From the NCBI GenBank assembly GCA_005110385.1, contig DUDT01000012.1, forward strand, positions 178,793 to 242,792: DNA of 64,000 nucleotides, given 5' to 3'. A program made the translations under genes and the position numbers. The notes under the pieces were generated by a model. The model did not search any database, had not been told where the DNA came from, and worked only from the letters and a program-made list of their open reading frames with translations. Source of the DNA: Candidatus Melainabacteria bacterium (lineage in GTDB: Bacteria; Cyanobacteriota; Vampirovibrionia; LMEP-6097). This document shows positions 44,932 to 53,020 of this stretch, piece after piece (positions within the stretch are counted from its first letter, which is position 1; every line of letters begins with the position of its first letter).

Positions 44932-46914
44932 ATGCTTGCAAGGTTTTTTAATAATGTTTTATGGGGTAATTCGATCGCCCTTGCCTGGACTTGGGGAATA
45001 GGTTTATTCTTTTCAGTGCAGATGGCTGTGCAGTACGGTTTTACTGCTTTAGTCGCCTATGTTACGGTGAACGCCTTGGGACTTGCTCTGTTTGGAATAG
45101 TTAATGAATTTATAGCTAAAAAGTATAAGACTGCTGAAGATTACGAGAGAGCTTTTCTGAAAAAAGCCCAGAATTTTAAATTCCCCTTTTTCTTTTATCA
45201 GTTTGTCGCCATTACTTTAACTTTATTTGCCTGTCTAAAGTACGTGACTTTACCATTAGGTATCCTTTCATTTTTAGTCGCCGTAATGTTTATAGGTTCG
45301 ACTATCTTTTTGGGAGAAGAGTTTAAGATTGATCGTATAAAATATAGCCATGCTTTTTTAGGTTTGGTTATGCTTGGGGCGATGATTTATATTCTAAACT
45401 CTGGCTTTATGCTTGGCTCGATTGAGGATTTATTTAGTCTTAAAGCAGCTTTTCATTTTAATCATGATATAGATTATGTGGCTTTAGCTGTCCCTATCAC
45501 TCTAGGATTTCTTTTTGGACCTTGGCTCGATTTGCAGCATTGGCAGAGAGCGATTCAGATTCGTAAAGAAGGTGGGTCTATAGCGAAATCTTATATTACT
45601 GGTGGCTTGATTTTTTGGTGTATTTTAATTTTTGATGGAGCTTTAGCTATATCTGCTTATGCACAATCACCGCTTTATGGCTTTGAGTTTTCTTTCCTGG
45701 ATTCTTTCAAGAGCGTTATTACGGATGTGACACATTCTATGAGTGCTTTTCATGGAGTGCTGAATGCTTACGTGGTTTTTATCTGTGTGGCTTCTTTGAC
45801 GACTTTTGACAGTGGTTATATAGCTTTTCAGTGGTTTACTGAACCACAGGTTAAGAATTCTAAGAGTATTCTGCTTACATTTTTCCCGCCTAAGCTCGTC
45901 TCCTCACCGATTCCATGGTTTTTTCTCTGTATAGTTACGGCCACCATAACTATGCATTTTGCGGAAGTTGGTAAATTTGTAGAAATATTTGATGATAGTT
46001 TAGTTAAGTTTTTTAGGTTTGAATTAGAGTACTACCTCGCTTTTTATGCTTCTTTCTTCATAATGTATGAAGTTACTTTTATTCGTTGCATGTTAAATAC
46101 TAGAGAAGAAAAGAGCTATTCTGTTCTAAAACTCTTTTCTACTGGGCTTTGTAGCATATCTATTTTCGGCATAGGCTATTTTAGTCAGCATACTATAGTT
46201 ATGGCCTTCGCATCTTTAGTGCCTTTAGTTTATGGGGTGATGACTAGTGATTCATTCGGTCAATCTGAGAGAAAAGCCGATACAGAAGATTCTTCTAGTG
46301 TGCTAGGTGCTATAGCCCCTCAAGTTTTAAGCTCTATCATCCCTGAGCCTCAGGCTCTTTCTAGCCTAGATGGTAAATCAAGTCTTCTAGGTTTATCAAA
46401 TATTTCTACTGAAAGTATAAACGCTCTTGATGTCTTGAATTTACCTGCTGATGCAAAGCTGATATCGACTAGCTCATGTTATATTTCAGATGGTTTTTTT
46501 GTGCATGAAATGACACCTACTTATCAAGATACTAATTCTGTAGGTAATGTTTATTTCGCTATGTATACCCTATGGGTAGGTAAAACTAGAGAATTGTTTT
46601 TCTTGCATACTATGCCAGATTTTGATTTAGAAACTACTGATTTTTTAATACTTACGAGATCCTTTAATCATAAGTATTTAAGAGAGATTAAAGAGTTCGA
46701 GAGTGTAAGTATTCATTTGAGAATTAAAGACTATAATCGTAAATTCGTTACTATTGAGCATAAGATTTTAAATAAAGATAAACAGCTTATTGGTAAAGGT
46801 GACCAGTCTTTAATGTTTGTTGACTCTAAAAATTATGCTTTAATTGATATTCCAAATCAGGTGATTGAGGCGCATTTGCCTTTTTACTATGGCGATAAAA
46901 GCCCCAAGGCTTAG
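44932..46914 (+). CDS. Transporter-like membrane protein fused to a C-terminal thioesterase-type hotdog domain
   Basis: From ATG 44932 the protein has 660 residues. Residues about 1-440 contain roughly 12 hydrophobic membrane segments. FGPWLDLQHWQRAIQIRKEG resembles a conserved loop of sodium/solute symporters (SSS family). A low-complexity linker follows. Residues about 525-640 look like a hotdog thioesterase: NSVGNVYFAMYTLWVGKTRE, then FVTIEHKILNKDKQLIGKGD and QSLMFVD. The GNVYF...W-G-x-x-RE pattern recalls, from memory, the thioesterases of enediyne polyketide clusters. I do not know this fusion. Its substrate and reaction are unknown. It starts 20 bp after mutS, likely in one transcript. 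The last five codons and the stop lie in a 21-bp inverted repeat. Confidence 0.72.
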   Translation: MLARFFNNVLWGNSIALAWTWGIGLFFSVQMAVQYGFTALVAYVTVNALGLALFGIVNEFIAKKYKTAEDYERAFLKKAQNFKFPFFFYQFVAITLTLFACLKYVTLPLGILSFLVAVMFIGSTIFLGEEFKIDRIKYSHAFLGLVMLGAMIYILNSGFMLGSIEDLFSLKAAFHFNHDIDYVALAVPITLGFLFGPWLDLQHWQRAIQIRKEGGSIAKSYITGGLIFWCILIFDGALAISAYAQSPLYGFEFSFLDSFKSVITDVTHSMSAFHGVLNAYVVFICVASLTTFDSGYIAFQWFTEPQVKNSKSILLTFFPPKLVSSPIPWFFLCIVTATITMHFAEVGKFVEIFDDSLVKFFRFELEYYLAFYASFFIMYEVTFIRCMLNTREEKSYSVLKLFSTGLCSISIFGIGYFSQHTIVMAFASLVPLVYGVMTSDSFGQSERKADTEDSSSVLGAIAPQVLSSIIPEPQALSSLDGKSSLLGLSNISTESINALDVLNLPADAKLISTSSCYISDGFFVHEMTPTYQDTNSVGNVYFAMYTLWVGKTRELFFLHTMPDFDLETTDFLILTRSFNHKYLREIKEFESVSIHLRIKDYNRKFVTIEHKILNKDKQLIGKGDQSLMFVDSKNYALIDIPNQVIEAHLPFYYGDKSPKA

Positions 46915-46985
46915 ACCTTATTTCCTTCGCCCCGCACTGCGTGCGGGTCCCCATGCTCAAGCTCTAAGGTCTAAGCCTTGGGGCT
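46900..46985. repeat. 21-bp perfect inverted repeat with a nested hairpin
   Basis: Arm 46900-46920 (AGCCCCAAGGCTTAGACC plus TTA) is perfectly complementary to 46965-46985. Inside lies CCCGCAC-TGC-GTGCGGG (46931-46947). The upstream arm contains the last codons and TAG stop of the membrane-hotdog gene. No T-tract follows either arm, so it is not a standard terminator. It may form a large RNA stem-loop or cruciform. Confidence 0.85.
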
Positions 46986-47035
46986 GATAGGGGGTGGGAT
47001 GTTTTGGTGTAAGAGGAAATTGTTGCTTTAGCATT

Positions 47036-47195
47036 GAAAACGCAGAAAATGGAGTTGTACGGCGGTTTCTTTTGGGCGTGTAGCCGAACGAACAAGTTCA
47101 AGGCTGAGGAGGGCGAATGACCGCAGTGTACTATAAAGTACATGAGGATCATGAGGACGACGAAAACGCAGAAATTGGAGTTCCGCTACACGCCC
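47036..47195. repeat. Dispersed intergenic repeat: one partial and one complete copy
   Basis: A right-end fragment (47036-47069: GAAAACGCAG, AAAATGGAGTTGTAC) precedes a complete copy at 47074-47195. The complete copy has outer arms GGGCGTGTAGCCGAAC (47074-47089) and GTTCCGCTACACGCCC (47180-47195). Its central hairpin is TGTACT-ATAA-AGTACA (47127-47142). Within it, GAGGGCGAATGACCGCAG and GAGGACGACGAAAACGCAG are related direct repeats on either side of the hairpin. It lies before comM. Confidence 0.9.
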
Positions 47196-47253
47196 CTTTT
47201 GGGGAAAAATGACCCCTTAAAATTTAATATAGCTTTATACGAAAATATAAGGG

Positions 47254-48957
47254 ATGTATTCTAAAACACAGTCGGCTATGCTTTTTGGGCTAGATGCTAA
47301 TTTAATTAGTGTCGAAGTGCAGATATCTAAAGGGATTCCAAATTTTATAATTATAGGTTTAGCTAGTAAAGCTATAGTCGAAGCGAAAGAAAGAGTTAGC
47401 TCTGCTATGGCTGCCTGTGAATTTCCGATTCCGCCGAAGCGGCTTTTAGTAAATTTGAGTCCAGCTGATTTAAAGAAAGATGGCCCGCAGTTTGATTTGG
47501 CGATAGCAGCAGGTTTAATGCACAGTCTTGGTTATATTAATTCTAATGCTGAGTTTATGGTAGAGTCATGTTTTATCGCAGAACTTTCTATTACGGGTAA
47601 GTTTAAGGCAGTGCGTGGGACACTTGCCTTGGTTAGTTCTGCTGTAAAGAAAGGGATTAAACAGGTTTTCACTGCCGTAGAAGCACTAGGAGAGCTTTCT
47701 ATTTTATGTGAGGATAAGGAATTTACTAAAGGGACGAAGATCTATCTGTTAGAGGATTTACAGAATTTTAAAAAGCTTTTTGATTTTCTGCAAACTGATA
47801 ATGTTAGTAATAGTGAAGAGAGTTTTAAATCCGAATTAATAAATTCTGAGTATGAGCTTAGAAATTTAGTAATGAAAAAGGCTGCTGCTGAGAACCTAGT
47901 CTCAAGAGCAAGAAAGATAAATAATCCTAATCTAGCTAAAGAGCAGTGGGTGTGCAAGGATGATGAGAGTCTCGGGGATTCGTTTTCGCAGAGGTCTTTG
48001 AGTGTTAATTTTAGTGAAGTGATTGGGCAGTCTCTTGCTAAAAGAGCTATTGAAATCGCTTTAGCAGGGAAGCATCATCTATTAATGATAGGTCCTCCTG
48101 GCTGTGGTAAATCTATGTTAGCTAAGTCGATTCTGAGCCTCCTTGATCATTTAAGTTTTAAGCAGAAATTAGAAACTCGTATGCTTAGTGATTTAGCGCG
48201 AATATCTTTGGCGGCAGGACATGAATCACATGTACCTTTTAGATCACCCCATAGCTCTTCTACAGCAGTGTCTATAATCGGTGGAGGTGTACCTATCTGC
48301 CCAGGAGAGGTTTCACTTGCACATAATGGCATACTTTTTTTAGATGAGCTTGCTGAGTTCGATAAGTTTACTATAGATCAGCTTCGTACAGTAATGGATA
48401 ACTCTAAAGTCTTTTTAAATAAAGGGAATCAGAAGATAATTTTTCCTGCTGATTTTCTTTTAGTTGCTGCAAGTAATCCCTGTCCCTGTGGCTATCTCGG
48501 TGATATAAAAAGAATCTGCACCTGCTCATCAGTGCAGATTCAGAGATATCATTCTAAGATATCAGGGCCAATACTAGATCGCATAGATTTATGTGTAAAT
48601 ATGTCACGTTTAAGTGAAGCTGAGATGCGTGCTTTGTCTGAGACTGGTGTGCAACGTGCAGTTCTAAGTCCAAGAAGGGCGAATGATATTCAAGAATTTT
48701 CAGATATTAATATAATAAAAACAAGAATTAAGCAGGCTAAATTTTTTTCCGAGGTTTATGGTGTTAATAGAGTCCTAGATAAAGCAAGCCAAGGTCTATT
48801 AAACGCTGCGGTAATGAGGTTTGATTTATCTTCACGTTCGCATCAAAAAATTATTTCTATTGCAAGGACTATTGCTAATCTTGATGAAAGTGAAAATATA
48901 AATGAGGAGCATGTCGCAGAGGCTTTACAGTATCGTATGCAAAAACTTACTACTTGA
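47254..48957 (+). CDS. comM: ComM/YifB-type magnesium chelatase-related ATPase
   Basis: The 567-residue protein begins with the Lon-like domain typical of YifB/ComM: GLDANLISVEVQISKGIPNF, VKERVSSAM-type helix and LVNLSPADLKKDGPQFDLA. An AAA+ domain follows with MIGPPGCGKSMLAKSIL, FRSPHSSSTAVSIIGGG and FLDELAEF. A Cys-rich ASNPCPCGYLGD with CTCSSVQIQRY, and a C-terminal helical domain, complete the match. ComM promotes branch migration during natural transformation in species where it is studied. About 50 extra residues lie between the two domains (near 180-240). A ribosome site AAGGG precedes the start. Confidence 0.93.
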   Translation: MYSKTQSAMLFGLDANLISVEVQISKGIPNFIIIGLASKAIVEAKERVSSAMAACEFPIPPKRLLVNLSPADLKKDGPQFDLAIAAGLMHSLGYINSNAEFMVESCFIAELSITGKFKAVRGTLALVSSAVKKGIKQVFTAVEALGELSILCEDKEFTKGTKIYLLEDLQNFKKLFDFLQTDNVSNSEESFKSELINSEYELRNLVMKKAAAENLVSRARKINNPNLAKEQWVCKDDESLGDSFSQRSLSVNFSEVIGQSLAKRAIEIALAGKHHLLMIGPPGCGKSMLAKSILSLLDHLSFKQKLETRMLSDLARISLAAGHESHVPFRSPHSSSTAVSIIGGGVPICPGEVSLAHNGILFLDELAEFDKFTIDQLRTVMDNSKVFLNKGNQKIIFPADFLLVAASNPCPCGYLGDIKRICTCSSVQIQRYHSKISGPILDRIDLCVNMSRLSEAEMRALSETGVQRAVLSPRRANDIQEFSDINIIKTRIKQAKFFSEVYGVNRVLDKASQGLLNAAVMRFDLSSRSHQKIISIARTIANLDESENINEEHVAEALQYRMQKLTT

Positions 48958-49025
48958 TTTTTTATTAAAATCTAAATCCCGAATGATATCGAAATTATAG
49001 GTAAAATAGTATTTTAGTATTAACC

Positions 49026-50432
49026 ATGAACTTAAAAGAAGATAATCAAGATTTGAAATTATGGGGAGCTCGTTTTAAACAGAGGTCAGCAGCTATTCTT
49101 GAGGCTTTTAACGCTAGTATTGGCTTCGATTATAAGCTTTATGAAGAGGATATTCAAGGCAGTCTAGCTCATGTGAAGATGCTAGCTGTGCAAAATATTA
49201 TCCCAGATGCCGATGCAAAGAGTATAGAGGCGGGTTTGAAGCAGATTAAAGCTGAGATAGCTTTAGATCCACGCTCTTGGATGGAAACGCGTTTCGCGGA
49301 TGAAGATATTCATATGGCCGTGGAAAGAAGATTAACTGAGATTATTGGCGAGCCAGCTCGTAAATTACATACGGCAAGAAGTCGTAATGATCAGGTGATA
49401 ACAGATTTAAGATTATGGCTGAAAAAGCAGGTGTCTGAATTATCTTCGCTACTTCTTGCTTTAAGAAAGGCTTTCGTCTTAAGGGCAGAGCAAGATGTAG
49501 ATACCTTAATGCCAGGTTATACTCATATGCAGCAGGCTCAAGCTATTTCTTTAGGACATTTTTGGTTAGCTCATGAGGCTCGCTTCGCTCGCAATCTAGA
49601 AAGACTTGATGATGTTCTTAAACGTATAGATGTAAATCCGCTAGGTTCAGGTGCCTTAGCTGGTTCTACTTTTAATATAGATAGGCATTTCACTACTGCT
49701 GAATTGGGTTTCGCTAAGACGTCAGTAAATAGTTTAGATGCAGTTTCGGATAGAGATTTTCTTTTAGAGTATGAATTTGTTTTGTCGGTGATAATGCTGC
49801 ATTTAAGCCAATTCGCTGAGGAGATGATACTGTGGAACACTCAAGAATTTTCTTTTATCGAAATATCAGATGCTTTCGCTACAGGTAGCAGTATGATGCC
49901 GCAGAAGAAAAATCCAGATATTCCAGAACTACTTAGGGGTAAGGCTGGAAGAGTGATAGGGGTTATGAATGCTTTAATGCTAACGCTTAAAGCTCTGCCA
50001 TTTACTTATAATAAAGATTTGCAGGAAGATAAAGAATTGCTTTTTATGGCAAATGACACTGTAAGAGACTGTCTTACTATTACTGTAGATTTTTTAAGTA
50101 ATATAAAAGTGAATAAAGAAAAAATGTATACAGCTCTCACTAAGAGCTTTGTGAATGCGACTGATGCGGCTGAATATTTAGTAAAGAAAGGAGTTTCATT
50201 TAGAGAGGCTTATAGCGTAGTAGGTAAGGCGGTGGCTTACGCAGTGGATAAATCTAAATATTTGCATGATCTAAGTATTGAAGAGTGGAATGCTTTTCAT
50301 GTCGCTTTTAATGAAGATATAATTTTGACTTTAAAGTTAGAAAATTGTGTTGATGCTAGAAATATCTATGGTGGTACATCTAGGGTGCAAGTTAGAGAAC
50401 GCCTTGCTGAGCTGAAAGCTGCATTGTTTTAG
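49026..50432 (+). CDS. argH: Argininosuccinate lyase
   Basis: The 468-residue fumarase/aspartase superfamily protein has LHTARSRNDQVITDLRLWL, PGYTHMQQAQAISLGHFWLA, and the signature loop GSSMMPQKKNPDIPELLRGK with the catalytic Ser. The C-terminal IYGGTSRVQVRERLAEL is ArgH-like. It splits argininosuccinate to arginine and fumarate. With carB in the window it serves arginine synthesis, though the two are not in one operon. Starts with ATG 49026. Confidence 0.96.
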   Translation: MNLKEDNQDLKLWGARFKQRSAAILEAFNASIGFDYKLYEEDIQGSLAHVKMLAVQNIIPDADAKSIEAGLKQIKAEIALDPRSWMETRFADEDIHMAVERRLTEIIGEPARKLHTARSRNDQVITDLRLWLKKQVSELSSLLLALRKAFVLRAEQDVDTLMPGYTHMQQAQAISLGHFWLAHEARFARNLERLDDVLKRIDVNPLGSGALAGSTFNIDRHFTTAELGFAKTSVNSLDAVSDRDFLLEYEFVLSVIMLHLSQFAEEMILWNTQEFSFIEISDAFATGSSMMPQKKNPDIPELLRGKAGRVIGVMNALMLTLKALPFTYNKDLQEDKELLFMANDTVRDCLTITVDFLSNIKVNKEKMYTALTKSFVNATDAAEYLVKKGVSFREAYSVVGKAVAYAVDKSKYLHDLSIEEWNAFHVAFNEDIILTLKLENCVDARNIYGGTSRVQVRERLAELKAALF

Positions 50433-50499
50433 AAGTTGTAGTATTAAGATGCAGTTTCCATGCTGTTGAAGGTTAAAAATCATAGAAGATAGATCCTTA

Positions 50500-50520
50500 A
50501 GGAAGTTTTCCTAGTTTTTA
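50500..50520 (+). terminator. Weak terminator-like hairpin after argH
   Basis: AGGAA-GTT-TTCCT (50500-50512) is followed by AGTTTTTA. The stem is only 5 bp. It could end the argH transcript before the tRNA gene. Confidence 0.3.
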
Positions 50521-50582
50521 ATCTCGTTTCATGATAAATTATTAATTCGTCAGGAGTTTAGTATGACTCCACCTTTACTCAA

Positions 50583-50667
50583 GGGCTTGTGGCGGAACTG
50601 GCAGACGCGCATGACTTAGGATCATGTACCTCACGGTGTAAGAGTTCGACTCTCTTCAAGCCCACCA
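50583..50667 (+). tRNA. tRNA-Leu (anticodon TAG)
   Basis: An 85-base gene. Acceptor arms GGGCTTG and CAAGCCC pair. The anticodon arm is CATGA-CTTAGGA-TCATG with anticodon TAG. A long variable arm typical of leucine tRNAs lies around 50630, and the T arm is AAGAG-TTCGACT-CTCTT. The discriminator A (50664) is followed by an encoded CCA (50665-50667). It reads CUA and, by wobble, other CUN codons. Confidence 0.96.
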
Positions 50668-50742
50668 CTTATTTTATACTAAAGAATGTTTTCGCTTTTG
50701 TTTAAATTCATCGAGTGGCAAGTCCTCGATCAAATAGACCTA

Positions 50743-51669
50743 TTATGGTAATAAATTTAAGGCAAGTGAGGGCTGTGCGTTAGCTTGGCTTAATACAGCT
50801 ACTGCAGATTGTTTTCTAATTTGATCTCTGGTGAAATCAGAGCTTACTTGAGCGTAATCTGCATCTGTGACTTGTGATTTAAAGTCACTGTAACTAATTT
50901 TCTCGCTTTGTAATTTATCAAAAGCACTTTGAAATTTAGCCTGATATTTGTTAATAACCGAAGTCATACGGCTTAGATTTTTTAGTACTGTATCTAAATC
51001 TGTTAGAGAGCCTGTTTTGATAGTACTACCATTTAAAGCTGGGACACTCGCCCCTACTTGTATGCTTTTTGTACCAATATTGGTATTTTCAGTATGCCCC
51101 CCTTCAAATAATGGTGGCCCCTGAGTAAGTGATACGGAGTTGTCAGCAGACACTAAATTGGTTAAATCTAATAGAATTGCTTCATCCGAGTCAGCACCCA
51201 CTTGAAAGATCTGTGAATAGCCATCTCCTAATTGACTACCAGCCCCTCTGAAAATTCTGCTCATATACGAAGGGTTATTTTCTGGGTTGCGAATATTTTC
51301 AACTATGCGACTTCTTTCATTAATTTCTCTTTGTATTGAATCCAATTCATTTATACCGTTAGTACCATTTTCTGCTTGCACCCATAATTCCCGAATTCTT
51401 TGATACTGCTCCTTAACCTTCTCTATGCCAGAATAAGCATAATCTAAAACACCGAAAGCATCATTGATATTCCTTTCCGCCTGCCTAATACCCCTTAGCT
51501 TGGTAGTTAATTTTTCACTTATTGAAAGACCAGCTGCATCATCACCTGCGCGATTAATTCTAAGACCGCTGCTTAATTTTTCTATACTTTTAGCATCTTG
51601 GCTAGCAGCATTTTTTACTACCCTTGCGGCAAATAGGCTTGCATTATTGGTATTGATAATGACACCCAT
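50743..51669 (-). CDS. fliC: Flagellin
   Basis: The 308-residue protein has the conserved flagellin N-terminus (INTNNASLFAARVVKNAASQ, KLSSGLRINRAGDDAAGLSI) and C-terminus (QIRKQSAVAVLSQANAQPSL, ending ALNLLP). The middle (about 150 residues) is reduced, so mostly D0/D1 domains with a small outer domain are present. It polymerises into the flagellar filament after type III export. No other flagellar gene is adjacent. No ribosome site is seen directly before ATG 51669. A sequence like a sigma-28 promoter, TAAA (51703-51700) and CCGATAG (51686-51680) on the reverse strand, lies just upstream, but its spacing is short. Confidence 0.92.
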   Translation of the reverse strand: MGVIINTNNASLFAARVVKNAASQDAKSIEKLSSGLRINRAGDDAAGLSISEKLTTKLRGIRQAERNINDAFGVLDYAYSGIEKVKEQYQRIRELWVQAENGTNGINELDSIQREINERSRIVENIRNPENNPSYMSRIFRGAGSQLGDGYSQIFQVGADSDEAILLDLTNLVSADNSVSLTQGPPLFEGGHTENTNIGTKSIQVGASVPALNGSTIKTGSLTDLDTVLKNLSRMTSVINKYQAKFQSAFDKLQSEKISYSDFKSQVTDADYAQVSSDFTRDQIRKQSAVAVLSQANAQPSLALNLLP

Positions 51670-51777
51670 ATGTACTAAACTATCGGTAAAGAAGAGACCT
51701 TTAAGTATAGGCTATTAGGGGGATAAGCCCTCCGACGATAGACCTAGTATTTGACCTAACGGGAAGATTTTAGGCTT

Positions 51778-52968
51778 TCAGTAGGAGAAATTAATGGGGC
51801 AGTTTAATCCTGCTAAAAGTTTAGTAGATTTTTTAACTTCCCGATCTAGGTCTAAAATTTCTTCTAGTGATGGATCTATTATGATTTTATGATTAGTAAT
51901 CGCATTACTAATCAGTTTTTCTGTATCTGACCATTTTATTTCTTCATTTAGAAATAATTCGACAGCTGCTTCATTTGCAGCGTTAAAAACAGTAGGATAG
52001 GAATGTCCGAGCTTTCCAACTTCATAGCCGAGCTTAAGTAAAGGGAAACAGGTGAAATTAGGCTCCATAAAATCCCAGCTCTGCCCGAATATGTTAAAAG
52101 TGTCTTCTACGGCTAATTCTTTACGATAAGGATAGTCGATGGCGTATTGAATGGGAATCTCCATATTAGCAGAACCGAGCTGGGCGATTATGTTTCCATC
52201 AATAAAAGATACAGCGCTATGTACTATAGATTGAGGATGTATAACTACTTTTATTTTTTCATAGGGGATTTTAAAAAGAGCGTGTACTTCGATCACTTCT
52301 AGTGCTTTATTCATAAGCGTAGAAGAGTCGATAGTTATTTTTTTACCCATGCTCCAAGTTGGGTGCTGTAAGGCTTCTTTTAGAGTTACTTTTTCTAATT
52401 CCTCGCGAGTCTTATTTCTGAAAGGTCCACCGGAAGAGGTTAGCAGTATTTCTTTTACTAATGAATTTTTACTAAGATTGAAATCTTTAGCTCCTGCACA
52501 GAGACACTGATGTATAGCAGCATGCTCACTGTCTATCGGAATCAGGGTTGCATGGTGCTTAGCTTGAATCGCTGTGACTAAGTGGTCTGCGACTACTAAA
52601 GTTTCTTTATTTGCGATAGCGACTTTTTTCGCTTTAGTTAGAGCTTTTAAGTTAGCCTTTAAGCCAGCGATACCGACTATAGCACTGAGGAAAATATCTA
52701 CATTATCTATCTCTGCGACTTCTTCTGTGGAGTCTAAGAATTCTATATCTTGAAAAATTTCTTTTAAAACAGTTCTAGCACTGAGATCTTCTATATGAAC
52801 ATATTTAGGCTTAAATTCTTTAATCTGTTCTGTAAGGATGCTGAGGTTTTGTTTAGCGGATAATGCGATGACGGTAAATTCATTTGGGCGCTTACGAATT
52901 ATATTTAAAGCCTGGGTGCCGATTGAGCCAGTGGAGCCGATTATTGAGATGCTTTGTTTTTCGGACAT
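51778..52968 (-). CDS. dxr: 1-deoxy-D-xylulose 5-phosphate reductoisomerase
   Basis: The 396-residue enzyme has the NADPH-binding ISIIGSTGSIGTQALNIIR, then VAIANKETLVVADHLV, IPIDSEHAAIHQCLC, TSSGGPFRNKTREEL, and HPTWSMGKKITIDSSTLMNK. These include the metal-binding Asp and Glu and the flexible catalytic loop. It makes MEP in the non-mevalonate isoprenoid pathway, as expected for cyanobacterial relatives. The length is normal. It follows the SulP gene on the same strand, after a terminator. Confidence 0.97.
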   Translation of the reverse strand: MSEKQSISIIGSTGSIGTQALNIIRKRPNEFTVIALSAKQNLSILTEQIKEFKPKYVHIEDLSARTVLKEIFQDIEFLDSTEEVAEIDNVDIFLSAIVGIAGLKANLKALTKAKKVAIANKETLVVADHLVTAIQAKHHATLIPIDSEHAAIHQCLCAGAKDFNLSKNSLVKEILLTSSGGPFRNKTREELEKVTLKEALQHPTWSMGKKITIDSSTLMNKALEVIEVHALFKIPYEKIKVVIHPQSIVHSAVSFIDGNIIAQLGSANMEIPIQYAIDYPYRKELAVEDTFNIFGQSWDFMEPNFTCFPLLKLGYEVGKLGHSYPTVFNAANEAAVELFLNEEIKWSDTEKLISNAITNHKIIIDPSLEEILDLDREVKKSTKLLAGLNCPINFSY

Positions 52969-53020
52969 TCACTTTAATAATAGCTTTTTATGTTTATATT
53001 GTGGGACTCTCTCCTCAGCC

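Noticed and set aside
46900..46985. Intrinsic terminator of the membrane-hotdog gene
   Set aside because: The structure is strong but has no T-tract on either side, and the stop codon lies inside the arm.
51700..51780. Riboswitch upstream of flagellin (GC-rich AGGG/CCCC segment)
   Set aside because: I could not fit it to c-di-GMP or other known riboswitch cores.
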